The notes under the pieces: generated by a model | Seen by the model: the letters and a program-made list of their open reading frames with translations, nothing else | What the model was told of the DNA's origin: nothing | The model's database searches: none | Shown here: positions 48,591-62,200 of the stretch, piece after piece | How the letters are laid out: the number at the start of each line of letters is the position of its first letter | Position numbering within the stretch: the first letter of the stretch is position 1 | NCBI GenBank assembly: GCA_963971225.1 | Contig: OZ020267.1 | Coordinates: 65,004,577-65,068,576 of the forward strand | Origin: Melieria omissa | Taxonomy: Eukaryota > Arthropoda > Insecta > Diptera > Ulidiidae | DNA length: 64,000 nucleotides | Direction: 5' to 3' | Position numbers and translations under genes: made by a program

Positions 48591-50345
48591 GTAGATGAAT
48601 GGATATGGACTGACCAACAAAGAAAGAGATCAAGTAGCCGTCAAGCAGAAATATCGATGATCAGACCATGAAGCAGATAGATCCATGAACTGACTATCAA
48701 GCAAATAGATGTATAGACTGAACGTCAAGGAGATCTATGGATGAACCGGTGACCGGTGGCAGATAATTACAGCCAAACGGGATACTTAAAGGTGAACGAT
48801 TCAACTATAAAGGCGTCAAAATATCTGCAGTAATTGATAAATGAGTGGAGTGACAAAGAGATGGACGAACTGACCAATAGGTCTATAGATGAATGGTCAG
48901 ATCATTCAAGCAAATAGATCGATGAACTGATCATCAGGGAGATAGATGTATAGAGTAAACGTCAGGGAGATGTGTAGATGCACTAACCGGTGGCAGATAG
49001 ATCGATGACCTGATCATCAGGGAGATAGATGAACAGACTGAATGTCAGGATGGACTGACCGTTGTTAGACAATTAAAACCAAACAGGATACTGGAAGATG
49101 GATCAGTATCAAAAAATAGCGCGAAAGTGTCTTCAGTGGATGAATGGAGTGAACGACAGGTAGATGAGTTAATAGATAGACTGACCAACAGGTCGATGGA
49201 TGGACTGACCGTAAAGCACATAGATCGATGAACTGACCATGAAGCAGATAGATCCATGAACTGACTATCAAGCTAAATATCAATCAAGATAAATAGACTC
49301 AACGTCAAAAAGATGTATGGATGAACCGGTGACCGGTGGCAGATAATTACAGCAAAACGGGATACTAAAAGGTGAAAGATTCAACGATAAAAGCGTCAAA
49401 ATATCTACAGTAAGTGATAAATTAATGGAGTGAAAGTGATATTGATGAATGGATGAAATGGCCACCAGGTCTATAGATAAATGATCTGAGCATTAATCAA
49501 ATAGATCGATGAACTAGATGAATGATCTGAGCATTAATCAAATAGATCGATGAACTGATCATCAGGGAAATAGATGAATATACTGAACGTCAGGGAGATG
49601 AGTAGATGGACTGACCGATGGCAGATAGATCGATGAATGATCAATTCAGGGAGATATCAGGGAGATAGATGAACAGACTGAACGTGAGGATGTACTGAAC
49701 GGTGGCAAATAATTACAGCCAAACAGACTACTGGAAGATGGAAAGTTCACAGATAAAAGCGAGAAAGTATTTTCAGTGATGAGTGGAGTGAACGACAGAC
49801 AGATGAGTTAATAGACTGACGAACAGGTCGATGGATGAACTAACCGTAAAGTAGATAGATCCAAAAACTGACTATCAAGCAGATAGATGAATAGACTTAA
49901 CGTCAATGAGATGCATGGATGAACTGACCGGTGACAGATAATTACAGCAAAACAGGCTTATAGATGAATGATCTGACCATCAAGCAAATAGATCGGTGAA
50001 CTGATCATAAAGGACACGTGTAGGTGGAGTGACCGGTGGCAGATAAATCGATGAACTGACTATCAAACAGGCAGATGAATAGACTGAAACTCATGCAGAT
50101 GTATGGATGAACTGGTCAGTGGCAGATAATAACAGCAATTCGGGCTTCTGACAGACAAAAGCGCCAAAAAATCTACATTAAATAAGTAGAGTGAACGAAA
50201 GATGTATGTATGAATGAACTGACTATCGGGTGAAGAGAAGAACGTACTCACCAGCGAATAAATAAATTCTTTGACAGGCAATAACAACCAAACAGTTGGG
50301 CGAATTGTTGAATAAAGTAAACGGATAGACAAAAGATTGGTCAGA
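48591..50345 (+). repeat. Complex degenerate array with higher-order repeats
   Basis: Short motifs GATAGATGAACTGAC, ATCAAGCAGATAGATC and GTGACCGGTGGCAGATAATT recur throughout. A larger unit repeats: the block beginning GATGAACCGGTGACCGGTGG at 48736 returns at 49321 with about 90 percent identity over more than 110 bp (offset 585 bp). Further, weaker copies of the GTGGCAGATAATTACAGC block occur near 49703, 49935 and 50118. The pattern is a higher-order array built from a roughly 20-30-bp tetranucleotide-rich unit (GATA/GATG). Minus-strand frames over it are repeat artefacts. Confidence 0.8.
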
Positions 50346-52654
50346 TTGGCTATCGGTCATGTGACTATTCTCAGAAACTCGTTAAGACCAAAAATGTATA
50401 GCGATTTAGGTCGCAGTGTTGCAAACTTTTTCATAGCCATTTAGTTACTAAGAGAAATTAATTGTAATGAAATACAGTCAAACAGAAAAAACAATTAATT
50501 TTCAGATGGTTTTTGACGATTTCGTAGACAACGATTTACGCTCAGAAGTCTACCATTGCAAGGCATTCATTAAGGACATCACTGGTAGAAATCTTACTCA
50601 TTCTTACTCATCTTCATATTTTCTATAAGAAAAAGCTCTGAAATAACTCACTTTTTGCTACCCACAAGCACCTAGATTCACCTGTAAACTTTATAACTCA
50701 AGATTTTGATGTTAAAAGTCAATTTTCAATTCAATATATTCAATATTCAAGAATGCAGCACGATCCACGCTAAAACCTATTTACCTGCTCAAACTAAAAT
50801 AAATAACATGACTCAAACTAAACTAAACACTTCGACTAAAGTTGCAAATGTGTCAACGCTGCCAGACGCCCGACAGCAAATCGACGGCAAACAGCGACCG
50901 CCACAACACCAACACCAACACCAACCCCAATGCCAATCCGCCAAAGCGGCAAAGCTGGCTCCAGTTGGAATAAATGCCCAACACATGTGCACACAGCACT
51001 ATCGCCATCACCGCCAGCCATATAATTCAATTTATTAAAATTTTCTCATTTTACACGCGAACGTGACTTTGGCGCAAAATTGCATTTTCGTGTATTATTC
51101 CGGCGTAAGCAAATCAGCCAACTAGCCAACCAGCCAGCCAAGTTGTAGCTTACACCTGGCAGCGGCGCCACGGCGGCTGCAATGAAATTTTATGCAATTA
51201 GACGCACAACGCCAACGCAGCGGCCCAACCGGACGCGATGCTTTGCGCACCCAGAATGCTGTGTCTGTGTACATAAAATTCTAAATTGCAAATAGCCCCG
51301 ACAGCGGGATATCCGTAATGAAAAATAATTACTCATACACACACACACATACGCGCACACACAGCACAGACACAGGCACGTACGGATATGTAGAACAAGC
51401 GACATTGGCCGCAATGCATTAATGTGCAACTATCTGTTGGGCAATGAAAGCACTGACTGTGGCGGGCGAGGAGAAGAGAAAAGGGACTGTGACAGTGCTA
51501 CGGCTGCGTGTTCAATTAAATGAAGCATCACAATGAACACATTATACGTTTGCGTAAAATCGGCAAATTTTCCAACTGCTCATTTTGCTGTTGTTTGTTG
51601 TTCTGCTACTTAATATTGTTGTGGTTGTTGTTTCGAGTAACAAACAAGTTTGGGTGGCACTAAAAAGTGAAATAGAGGAGTGAAATATGCATCAGTGGAC
51701 ACAAGATTGAATACAGCTGACAGGGATTTGGATGTTTAATGTAGAATTTTTTGAATAACTTTCTTCTATTACTGAGTGTAATTCTATTACTGAGTGTAAC
51801 TAAATTTTAGAATAAAATGTATCTAATAAACGACATATTTTGTATACAAATTTATATAAATACACATATTCATATAATTGTTATAGATATTTTAAATACA
51901 TTTCATTTAATAAAAAAACATATAATATATAAATATTTGGAATATAATCTAAACATAATAATAATAGCAATAATAATAATAATAATAAAGGAATAGTAGA
52001 AATGCGCCTCATATCTGCAAAGTAGTTGATTTTCATTTGCTCAAAAAAATCTCTAATCATAGTAAAAAAAAAATGAATCGAATGATTGAGTAGATAACTA
52101 CTCGATTTGTTTGTGAAGAGTTAAATATAAAAGAACCCAAGAGATCATAAGATCATAAATCTCCCACTCCAAGGAAAAATATATTTAAAAAATGCCTTTA
52201 TCCTTAGTAGCGCACGCAAGGGGATTTCGAGAGTGCAAACCCCTCCCAAAGATTCTGGGTCATAAATATGATTTTAACTGATATTGGGCTAAAAAGTTGT
52301 TTTCCCTACCATCTTCCCTTAACTCCTGTGTGCACCACTCCTCAGCTTTAAATATGTAAAAGTGATATTACTGAAAAAACCAAGTTATACAAAAATACTA
52401 CATTATCACTTTGATATGAAAAAATATCAGCCGCCCAAACTAGGTTCAATTTAGCAAGGTTTTATATTTACAAAAGCCAAAATGGTGAAGGAGAAATCTT
52501 GAAATTATATGCTTGAATCACAGTGTTGGTATCTTGAACAAAGAAATTCCTTAACTTTTTCAACTTTTCATAACATTTTGAATTTCATGTTTAAACCAAA
52601 CTATCGCGAGGCACATTTCCCATTAAAACTAATAATAACAGCAACATTAAGCAA
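50346..52654. other. Intergenic, 3' side of Vps39
   Basis: No gene is supported. There is an AC tract near 51338-51352 and an (AAT)n tract near 51957-51988. Vps39 ends at 52655 on the minus strand, so its 3' UTR should lie in the right end of this stretch. I could not pick a clear polyadenylation signal. Confidence 0.45.
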
Positions 52655-55600
52655 TTAATTTCCACTCGATGTTCCCGCTGCTTGCTGTGCACGTTTATCG
52701 TGGCACGACAAATGCACCACCTCGCCATTGGGATAGCGCACGAAGGCGCTCTGATTGGCGAAGCGTTTCTTACACTCGGGACATACGCTAAACTCGGTGA
52801 TTTCCACCGATTTATTCTGCTCGGCCTGCACCAGTTCTTTCGTGCGCGCTATTTCCGCAGTAAGTAGGCCTTTCATGATAGCCGTGTGATGCCTTTGCGC
52901 CATTTCGGAGCGCAGTACTGTCTCCATGTAGTTCCACAAACGATGGAGCGGCATATCGTCGGGCAGATACTAAATAAATGAAAAAATTAACTAATCAACA
53001 AGTTTCACTGTCAAACAAATACACCACTTACCGGAAACACTTTGCTGGGACTGATTTTAGTTGCGTATTTGTTCAGCAAGTCTAGCACAATATCATGATT
53101 GGGATGCAGGAAATCCGGATGCATGGTCACACCCTCATATGGTGGCTGTTTCAATGGATTCAATATGGTTTTCAGCAATGTCAAAAAGATTTCCTCATCG
53201 TCGTCATAGTTGGCTTCGCAGTACTCTGCAGCAGTTTGCACATCGCCAAGAATCTGAATGTAAATGGCTAAAACCTTTTCGTGTTTCTTCAGACGTCCCA
53301 GGATGAGAGCGCGCTCTTCGAGCAATGCATTGATTGGAAACTCCTTCAGCACCACATCCGGTGAATAGCTATTGGAATGCTTCAGAAAATCGCACAATTT
53401 AGATCGATACTGCTGTAGTTGTTCAGACTTTTCGCTGGCAAAGTAAAAAATAATAATTAAAAACTTTAATTGCAATAATTGCAAAGTGTTACAAACCGTT
53501 TGCCCTCCGAGCCATCGTTCTGCACATCGGCCATCAAAGACTGCACCTTCTCCCTGTACTGCTTAATCAGCACATTATGCAAAAACGTGTTGGTATCCTC
53601 CCACACATTAATCACATGTTCCAAGTACGGAATGACCAGCAACTTGTGACGGCTCAATAGAAAGTCCAGCACATTGGCGCGTGGCAAATTTTCCACCTCA
53701 ATGAAATTGTCCGTAAAAATGCGCAGCCCGTCCTCGGGCGCTTTAGTCAACACCCAATCCGAAAAATCAAAGATCAACTGCAACTGCGGCGTGCCCAATT
53801 GCTGCAGATACTTGATGGTACGATCATTGCCATACAAACTGGAACCCTCCACCGACGACTGAGCTTTGAGCAGCTCAAGCGCTTTTTTATGTTTACCATT
53901 CATCTGGTAGAGTATGATCAATTCCGATATTTTATCATGTTTCTTCAGCGTTTTCTCCGACTCCTCGAGATGGCATTGATTCAAACGCAAAAGCGGTGCC
54001 ACAAGCGAGTCGTTGGTCTATAAATGCAAATCATTTAATGCCGTATAACAGATTGAAATGTGCGTACAAACCTGCAGGTAACACTTTAGCAGCGTAGTAT
54101 CTATAATGGACAGCAGTGACTTGGAGGTGCTTTTGGTGTCGCGTAATCTTACTATTTCCTTTTGACGCGCCAAAGCCAGGAACTCAATCAATGCTAATAG
54201 AGCGTTTTCCAAGTCTTTATCCTCCAGCGGCAGCGGTGGCGCAGCAGCAGCATCGGCAGTCTTGCTTGACTGATCCTGCAACAGATTCGGAAACATGCGT
54301 ATGACATCGTACGGGTCGGCAGCGGCCTTTTCGAACTCCTTCATGGCATCTGAAAATTGTTTATTGGCGAAAAGTTCGTGCGCATAGCGCATGTGAATTT
54401 GACGCACAGTATCCGCCTTCACCTCCTCCGGCTCCTCGGATATGTTCTGTAATCAAAAGTGAGAAGATAGTAATGTTTTTATGATTGTCTTTATAGTGTC
54501 ACATACAGTTAGTCCAATGGCCAGTTGAAATTTTTTCTGCTGCAACAGTTGCTGTCTTTGCGTGGGTATATCCACCATGCGTATGCACCAGAGCTCCGAA
54601 ATGGCGGCAGCGAAAATTTTTCCCTTGCCAGAGCGCACCAGAAATTTGGTTTTGCTCAGTTCGGGTATGGTTTGCACTAGCGTGTCTTTGTTGATGCTGT
54701 TGCTCTCTAAACTGCGCACTTCAATGGCATTGGAGACGCGTCCAATGACGTATGGCTCATCCCAGACTGCAAAAGAGAAGGAATTCGTTTAATCATTTTA
54801 ACTATCTTAACTGCAGTCAATGCGGTACCTAAATCCAACAACGGATTGCCCCACATCATTGGTTTTAACGAGTTCTTCATTTCCACACTGCCACCGGCGG
54901 CCAACTCAAGGCTGCCTTGTGTCTTTGATTTATCGTCGCGACTCTTCACATATTCGGTGGGATCGATAGCCACCAGATACTCATCCTTGGACACGCCCAG
55001 CAAATTGTTTTTAATGAGGCAAATGCAAGGATCCATGCTGTGCGACGAGGACGTAACAATCAAGTCGTGCTTTTCCGGTTTGCCAGCAAGCATCTGTACA
55101 AATAAACGTAGCTATTAAAACTGACTATTAAGCTGAAGCGTTGCTATTACGTACACTATATATGACGTATTCATCTTTGAAGCCAATGCACACAGCATCA
55201 TCCACCCAGCACAGGGCACGCGGCACATCCTTCAGTTCAATACTGAAATCGAAAGCATGCAGTTTATCCTGCTTCCAGTAGTAAAACTGCAGCCGACGTT
55301 TCACTGCACAGCAGAGTCCAATCACGGTGGCCGTTTCGCCAGTGGTCGATTTGGTTGTCTGTGAAGGTCATCGATAAGTGTTGGTGACTAACCGGCAACG
55401 CCCATTCGCTTACCTTCACATCCAGCGTAAACAGGCTGCAGCCCTTGGTGGCCGCCGAGCTGTGTATGAAGTTGAAGTTGCTGCCCATGTGGCTGATGTC
55501 GCAGACATTGATGGTATTGTCGGTGAGCACGAAGAGCAGATGCTCGGCCGGTATCACCTCCATCTGCGAGATGGCCTTCTTGCTGAAGTTCTTGTTGAAC

Positions 55601-55810
55601 ATCAGCATGTCCACGGCGCCGTGCTCGTCCACCGAATACATGATTAGCTGGCCGCTGCGAGTGCCCAGGATCACATGATTATCTGTGCGGCGCAGAAAAA
55701 TTGTAATATGTATGCAGTCCCGTTAGCGGTGCGCACTTACCGTAGGCGGCAATCGACTCAATGTGAACGCCCTGTTTGAGTATATTGTGCACATTGTAAG
55801 CCCGATGCAT
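52655..55810 (-). CDS. Vps39: Vps39 (Vam6), HOPS complex subunit
   Basis: Vps39 is a subunit of the HOPS tether, which links Rab7-marked late endosomes, autophagosomes and lysosomes for fusion. By eye I assemble nine minus-strand exons: 55741-55810, 55414-55682, 55155-55358, 54829-55093, 54507-54766, 54072-54446, 53497-54017, 53032-53434 and 52655-52969. They total 2682 bp, or 893 residues, close to the roughly 880 of the human protein. The start MHRAYNVHNILKQGVHIESI leads an N-terminal citron-homology (CNH) beta-propeller (NKNFSKKAISQMEV, LCWVDDAVCIGFKDEY). Alpha-solenoid repeats follow (IIDTTLLKCYLQ, LEESEKTLKKHDKISELIIL, APEDGLRIFT, LEERALILGRLKKHEK). A C-terminal zinc-binding motif with CPEC and HLSC lies near residues 852-878. 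All introns are 54-62 bp with GT-AG ends. The exon 3 donor (at AGT before GTACGT) is the least certain join, chosen to keep frame. The protein appears intact. Confidence 0.95.
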
Positions 55811-56231
55811 GGTTCGGCTTCTTTTTAATAACAACGAGATATAACAAATGGAAAAACACCGCTTTTACTTCTTGATAGATAAGTGCAGTTTCCGGGAAAA
55901 ATTGAAAAATTGCACCTGTAGTGCAGAATCACAAACAGCTGACTGACTAGACATATTAAAGGCCGAAACACATTGCTGCGTGAAGTGCAGACCAATGTTC
56001 GGCTTCAGCTAATGCAGCAACTAAGCCACTGATGGCAGACAGCGGACAGTCATTGCCGAAGCGGTTCGTGTGATACACTGTGGAAGATATTTTTCGTTCT
56101 CTTGTTGGAAATATATCGATTTAACAGGGATTTTTCAAGATTTTTTAACAACACATTTGCAGCGAGCCACAACTCGCACCGAACATCTCGCAAGTGTTGC
56201 CGCCGAAGTACGAAAAGCTGTGCAAAGCAAC
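55811..56231. promoter_or_regulatory. Divergent intergenic region of Vps39 and ZFYVE26
   Basis: Only about 0.4 kb separates the Vps39 start codon (minus) from the proposed spastizin start (plus), so both promoters must lie here or extend into the first exons. I see no TATA box at a convincing distance from either start. A DRE-like TATCGATT is present near 56114. This is a weak motif match. Divergent TATA-less housekeeping promoters of this size are common in flies. Transcription starts cannot be located from sequence alone. Confidence 0.5.
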
Positions 56232-59200
56232 ATGGCAAAGCAGAAACAGCTGACTTCTGCAGAGACCGCTGCAACAGCTGCTATCGCAGTAAAATTTGTT
56301 TTTTGTGCATTTACTTGTGAAATTAGGTGCAAATCGAATGAAGAGTAATTACAAATAATTACAAAATATACAATAAGCATAAACGCAAAGTGAATGTACG
56401 CGAGAAGAGTAGCGGAAAACTACTTGCGAAACCATGGAAGCATTTAGTTCTTATCGCTGCTGCAGCCACTAAATTGGAACAACAAAAAACAACAAATCGC
56501 CCCACGAAGAAAACATTTGTTGCATGCATAATAAAAGCAGCCAAGGCAAAGTTCAGTGCGGCTACCGATGATCGTTGGTCTCGACTGTGCGACGATATGG
56601 AACAGGTACACGCAACGAAGCTGACGGCAAGGGACTACTGGCAACTGCTGCCACGCCAGGAACACGACTTGCTCAAGGTAAAAGTGCAGGGCGTGCATTG
56701 ATCTGACTGCCCATCTCGCTCTCGCTTCTTTGTTTCGTGTATTGCTAATCATTTTTCGTTTGAAAATATTTATCAACCGCACGCAGCAATGGCTGGAGGC
56801 GCTGCAAGTGGCCACCGCCAGCGCGCCCATACACCAGGCGGGCATTGTGCAACTGCTCATAAGCCGTCCATATCCCATACTCCAAATACTGCAGCAGAGC
56901 TATGCACAAATCGGCTCACATCAAGTGGACCAAATCGTTGCGGACGCCCTGCAACTGCTACTAAATGCGAACGCAACCAGCTACTCGCCGCACTTCATCA
57001 ACTTTCTCACCAATCTACCGCTGCACGCCCTGGACGGTCCGACGCTGCGTGCCAAACTCATAGCAAAGCTAGCCGCGCCGCCGCTCAACGATGACGCATC
57101 CTTAGCGCTGCTCGCACGCACCGAGTCTTATCTTCTGGTCGAGGTGTTGGAGCACTCGCAGCGCCAGTGGCAGCGTTGCCACAATGCGGCCATGCCCTCA
57201 AAAGAGTTCGTGCTCTATCAGGCGCTGCGCTTCAAACGACATTTTGTGCCGCTGGTGGCGCTGCAGCTCACCGAGCTGCGCCGCGTGAAGGATGTCGAAT
57301 TGAGGCACCATTTTCTGTTGCTCAAAGTGGCTAGCGAGTTTTCCAACTCCACGCAAACGTTGGCCGACATGGGTAACATCAACAAGTGGCTGGACGAATT
57401 TGTGGTGTCCGACAGCCCGCCGGACCTGCAGGAAGTGCATAGTTTCTTCTACGCCGACTTCAAACGGATCTCAACGACTTTGGATTTTCTGCGAAAATAT
57501 TCCGACTGCTACAAGTCCATACCCATTGAAGCGCTCTTGAACGCCAACAGCATACTGAAACTGCTCTACGATTACGATATCAATGCCAGGTACTGAGCTG
57601 TGCTACTTTCGTCGCTCATTAACGACAGCTTGTATTTTTTGTTTTGTAGTCTTGAAGATACGCGCCGCATCATCGAATCCATACATAAGTGGCAGAAAAA
57701 AATTCCCGCCGTCAAGAGCATTCACGAGTTGGAGGTGGAGACCCTGAACTACTACGCCGCACTCTCCACCGTCTACGATGTAATCATGGCCGACAGTAGC
57801 CTCAGCCTGGATCAGTACTACGCCAGCAAAACGCAGCAACTCAACGCCATGATGCGCCGCTTGCTCAACATTGACATGCTGTGCGCCCTCATCGAAGACA
57901 TTTTCCAGCTGGTGTTTCTACGCTGGGAGCACTTAAACTATACCGGTGCTGCTCGCTCTGATGCTCTACATGCCAGTCGCAGTCGTTCGACGCGCTCCAG
58001 TAGCTCCAACAGCACCGACGGCGTTGCCGCTGACACGCCCACTCAGTCGCTCAACTCGCCCACGCCCACTGCAGGAGTGCGACACGGTTTCATTTGTCGT
58101 GGACGCGCCTTGCATGCAATTTTTACCTTCCTAAGAAATTTCGTCACCAAAAAGTTGCACTCCGAGGATTATAAACTGGCCTCGGCGCGCATTCAACTAC
58201 GTTTTCAAAGAATTGTCGAGGTCATTGGCGAAGCGCTGTGGAAGTATTCGGTGTTGAAGAAAATCGACGATTCGCTGACACGCGCCGGCCAGCAACAGCA
58301 GTTCATACTGGAGCCCGAAGAGCTGCTACAGTTGGTGCAAGTGCATGCTGATGCCGTGGAGAAATCTTCAAGCGATGACGAAGGTCATGATCGGAACATC
58401 ACCGCCAGCCTAACGCGGCGCAAGACAACTCGAAAGAAGCGTCGTGCCACAATCAGCGCCGTAGGCGGACTGACGCGAGCAGGAGTGCAGGCCCTAACGG
58501 CTCGCAGGGCACGCGCCAGCATTATGGTGAGCAGCGTGGGCGCCGTGGATCCAGTGACGCAGCTGAGAGCACGCAAACTGATGCGCCGCTTTTTGGATCG
58601 CAGCATTATACCACAAATGCTGGGCTCCCCGGAAAATTTGGCCGTTATGGCGCTAGCGTTGAAAAATTTCGACGATGTCAAATACATTGTTGAGGTAATG
58701 AGGCCACAGTCAGTCCATTATTTACGACCCATTAACAATTGCAATCAATTTTGTTATTCTGTGTAGAGATGTGAACAGGTCGTTAATATAATTTTATTGC
58801 AAGCAACATTTTATTATTCGTAATTATACTGAAAATAAGTGATTTCAAACAAAGAAATCAATTATTATATTAGTTGCAGCTTTAAGGTTGCAAAATTACT
58901 CAAACTGAACTAATTGGCTGGTATTATCGCCCAGCAGCGAGAATGTCTGATGATAGTGTAGCTTCAATTCCATTGGTTTTTGCCAAAATGCGTTTGTTTG
59001 CAGCAAAATACAGAGCAATAGCAAAATCGTCAGCAAAAGTGTGACCTGAAATCATGCAAACATTTACGTTTTAAACTTTTTCTAATATTGGTCTCTTGCA
59101 GACGTTCAACTTGCAAAACACCGAACTAAATCGCGAACTTACGTTCGTCGAGCAGCAGCAGCAGGTCAAGCAGCGCCTGGCCACAATATACACCAACTAC

Positions 59201-62200
59201 CAACAACAGGAGCGCAATAGCAACAAGCGGGGCCAGCCAAGGGCCACCGTGGAGCAAATCAAGCATGTTGCCGCCAAAGGTTTCGAAGTGTCGAAAATCA
59301 TAAGCGTCATTGACAACTTTTCGCAGGCTCAACGCCTACAAACAACCGGCGAGCAGCAGCAACTGCTGCTCAAATACAGCAGCAATCCGCAGTATTCTGG
59401 CCTGTGTCAGTTCGAGGAACGAAACCTGAACGCAGTAATAGTGGCCGATCTTATATTGAATCTGCCCTTCAACCGCGAAATCACCTCGAACGTGCTGCTG
59501 GTCATTAAGCGACAACAGCAGATGGCCGACGCCATCACCACGCACCCACTCAACGAGAGCACCTCTACAGCAGCATCGGCGAGCGCATCCAGCGCGGCTG
59601 GTGCGGCAACTACCGCCTCACCCAAAACGCAAATTCCAAAAGAAATGGGCAGCATGCCACTACTCGAAAATATCTGCGAATGCTTGCGACTGCTGGGACA
59701 GCATACGCTGCGCGATCTGTTGTGCGACAACTACTATTCGCTGAAGCCACGCAAGCTTGTCGCGGAGTTGCAGCGCGAACGCGCTTTCCATGCGGTCTTC
59801 AACAAAACGCCCTCCGAAATCGGAAACAGTGAGGACTTGCGCGCGCACACAGCACACTTTCAGGAGTTGCAGTCGAAGTGCAACTACTACCAGCGCTTCT
59901 GCGCCTATGCCATGCAGCTGGCACAGCTGGTGCAGCTGCGCGATCGGCAGCTCGAATACCAACCCGGCACGCTGCTGAAGTTGGCGCCTTGCGACATTAT
60001 CGGCGAGCTGATATTCCAACATGACATGACACCGCTTGAACTGGAGGCAAATGTGGCCGCTTTGAATCTCAATTTGGCGCACGTGATAGCGTTGAACATT
60101 TGCCCAGAAATTGCTGGCAAGTGCACAACGAACCGCGCACGCCCAACGTTATCGGCACAGAAAGAGGAGAGTATTATGAATTACATAGCCAGTCAAAATC
60201 AGCTGCTGGCTTACCTACTGCAGGGCATAGTCAATACAAACAAAACAGTGCCACTGAGTTCAAGCAACTTGAATGCAGAATGTCTGCAGCGATTCTTGCA
60301 GCTGCCCGAGGTGCAGCAGCTGGCCACTCTGTTTGAGAGCAACAAGTTCATTGCAGTCTTGCGTTCTGATAGTCTGAATCTGCCGCTGCTCATGCAACTG
60401 AAATCCAAGCTGCAACAATTTGACATACTGAGACTGCAGCTGAGCAGCCGAGGTAGGCGCGTAAGCAACACTTGTGTGCAGAATTTAAATCACTACTATT
60501 CTTCTGTATTTCCAGAACCAAAAAGTGTGCAACTTGCCCGTGTAGACAGTCTAATAGTGCAGCTGGTAGAGGAAAACGCCAACAACATCAGCCTAGCCAG
60601 CTACATTCATGACATTGAGCTGCGCGCACAGCTTATACAGAAAAACTTCACCAAAATAGCCACCACAAGACTCGCCAAGGAGCTCATCGAAAACATTCTG
60701 CATCACAAGGCCGCTGCGCTGCGCATATCCGCTGCTCTGCGTCAGCAGCTGGAGGACACACTGGCCGATATCACCGTGTATGCCAAAGTTTCGGAAGTGT
60801 TGCAATTCGAAACGTGGCCACAAGCCTATGACTTTGGCCTCAAGACACCCAACGTTATCTTTGAGAGATTGTTGCGATCGCACCTCTACAAGCTCTGCTA
60901 CAACTGGAGCACGGTGGTCAAGTTGGCAGAGCGCTTTGTGCCACAGAAGCCACTGTTTCTCGCTGCGCTATTGGAGGCCATGCTGCAGCTGCGCGACGAC
61001 AGCGAGTGCGATGGGCAGCCACACCTCGAAGTGAACACATACTTACTCCAAATACTGGAAACATTTCCCCGTGAAGACTGTGTCGAATTTCTGGACGCGA
61101 ACAAGGATAGATTTCGCTCGCTAGCGCTGCTCAAGTACTCTATCGATTATCTGAAGCGCCACACACGCGACGGCGAGAGTTTCCGCAATTATACGATTTC
61201 GTTAGTGATTTTCGAACAACTGTCGTTACTCGAACGGGCGCACTTCTGGAAGCTTCTGAAGTTTCCTTTGCTAATAATCGAACAATTGATAATGAACGCC
61301 AAGTTCGAGATACTGAACAAAGTGTTGGGTGCCGTACGTGCAGCACTGCTGCAGGACGACGTGCACGGAGCGCCCGTGTGCGCATTCTGCTTCGATCAGC
61401 GCGGCAACATCTACGACATACACTCGCGCTCCGCGAGCTCGCCGCACAAAGTTCACTTTCAGCTGGGCGCAGCCGACAGCGGCAAACCCTCCAACTCGGC
61501 CTTCATACTGCTCAACTTCAACCTCTACCAGCAGCATCACATCATCACCAACGAGTGCATCGATTTGCTGCTGCGCATCTACAGCACCAAGGCACTGGAC
61601 TACCACATCGCCGACACGTTCTCCTCCACGGAGCCCATTTCGCAGAACACCGACCTTCAACAGTCGCTAGACTCACTATGCGGCACCTTCCAAATGCCGG
61701 CCGTGGCGCCGCCACGCAGCGAGTGGACGCGTGACGACGAGGCAACGCATTGCATGTGCTGCGCCCGTGCCGCATTCACCATGCTGATGCGTCGCCACCA
61801 CTGCCGCCGCTGTGGGCGCGTAATCTGCTTCGCTTGCTCCACACATCGGATGCGCATACCCGAGCTGTACGCAGACATTGAGGTGCGCATTTGCAACGAC
61901 TGCTTCCACAGCACGGCCGAAGCACAGCGCCAGGCACTGCACGAGGCCCCACCGAAAGCCGATTCGGTGGCTTTGCGTGTACTCAGTGCAAGTGCACGCG
62001 CGGCCGACGTGTTCAAGTGGAACCTGAGCGGCAACATTACGCACGACAAACTGCAGCGCGAGGAATTCTGCTACGAGCATGCGCCCAGTGTGGCGCTGTG
62101 TTTGTCCATACTGAGCTATCATCTGGGACAGCAGAAATGCGTGGACCTGCTGCTGTACCACTGCCACAAGTTGGAAAAGTTGATTGTGCCCAATCCCGAG

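Noticed and set aside
48591..50345. CRISPR-like or regularly spaced array
   Set aside because: Repeats vary in length and spacing, and the host is an insect. It is a degenerate tandem array.
59329..61670. Many 70-130-codon frames on both strands within the ZFYVE26 exons
   Set aside because: They are shadow frames of a GC-richer coding region.
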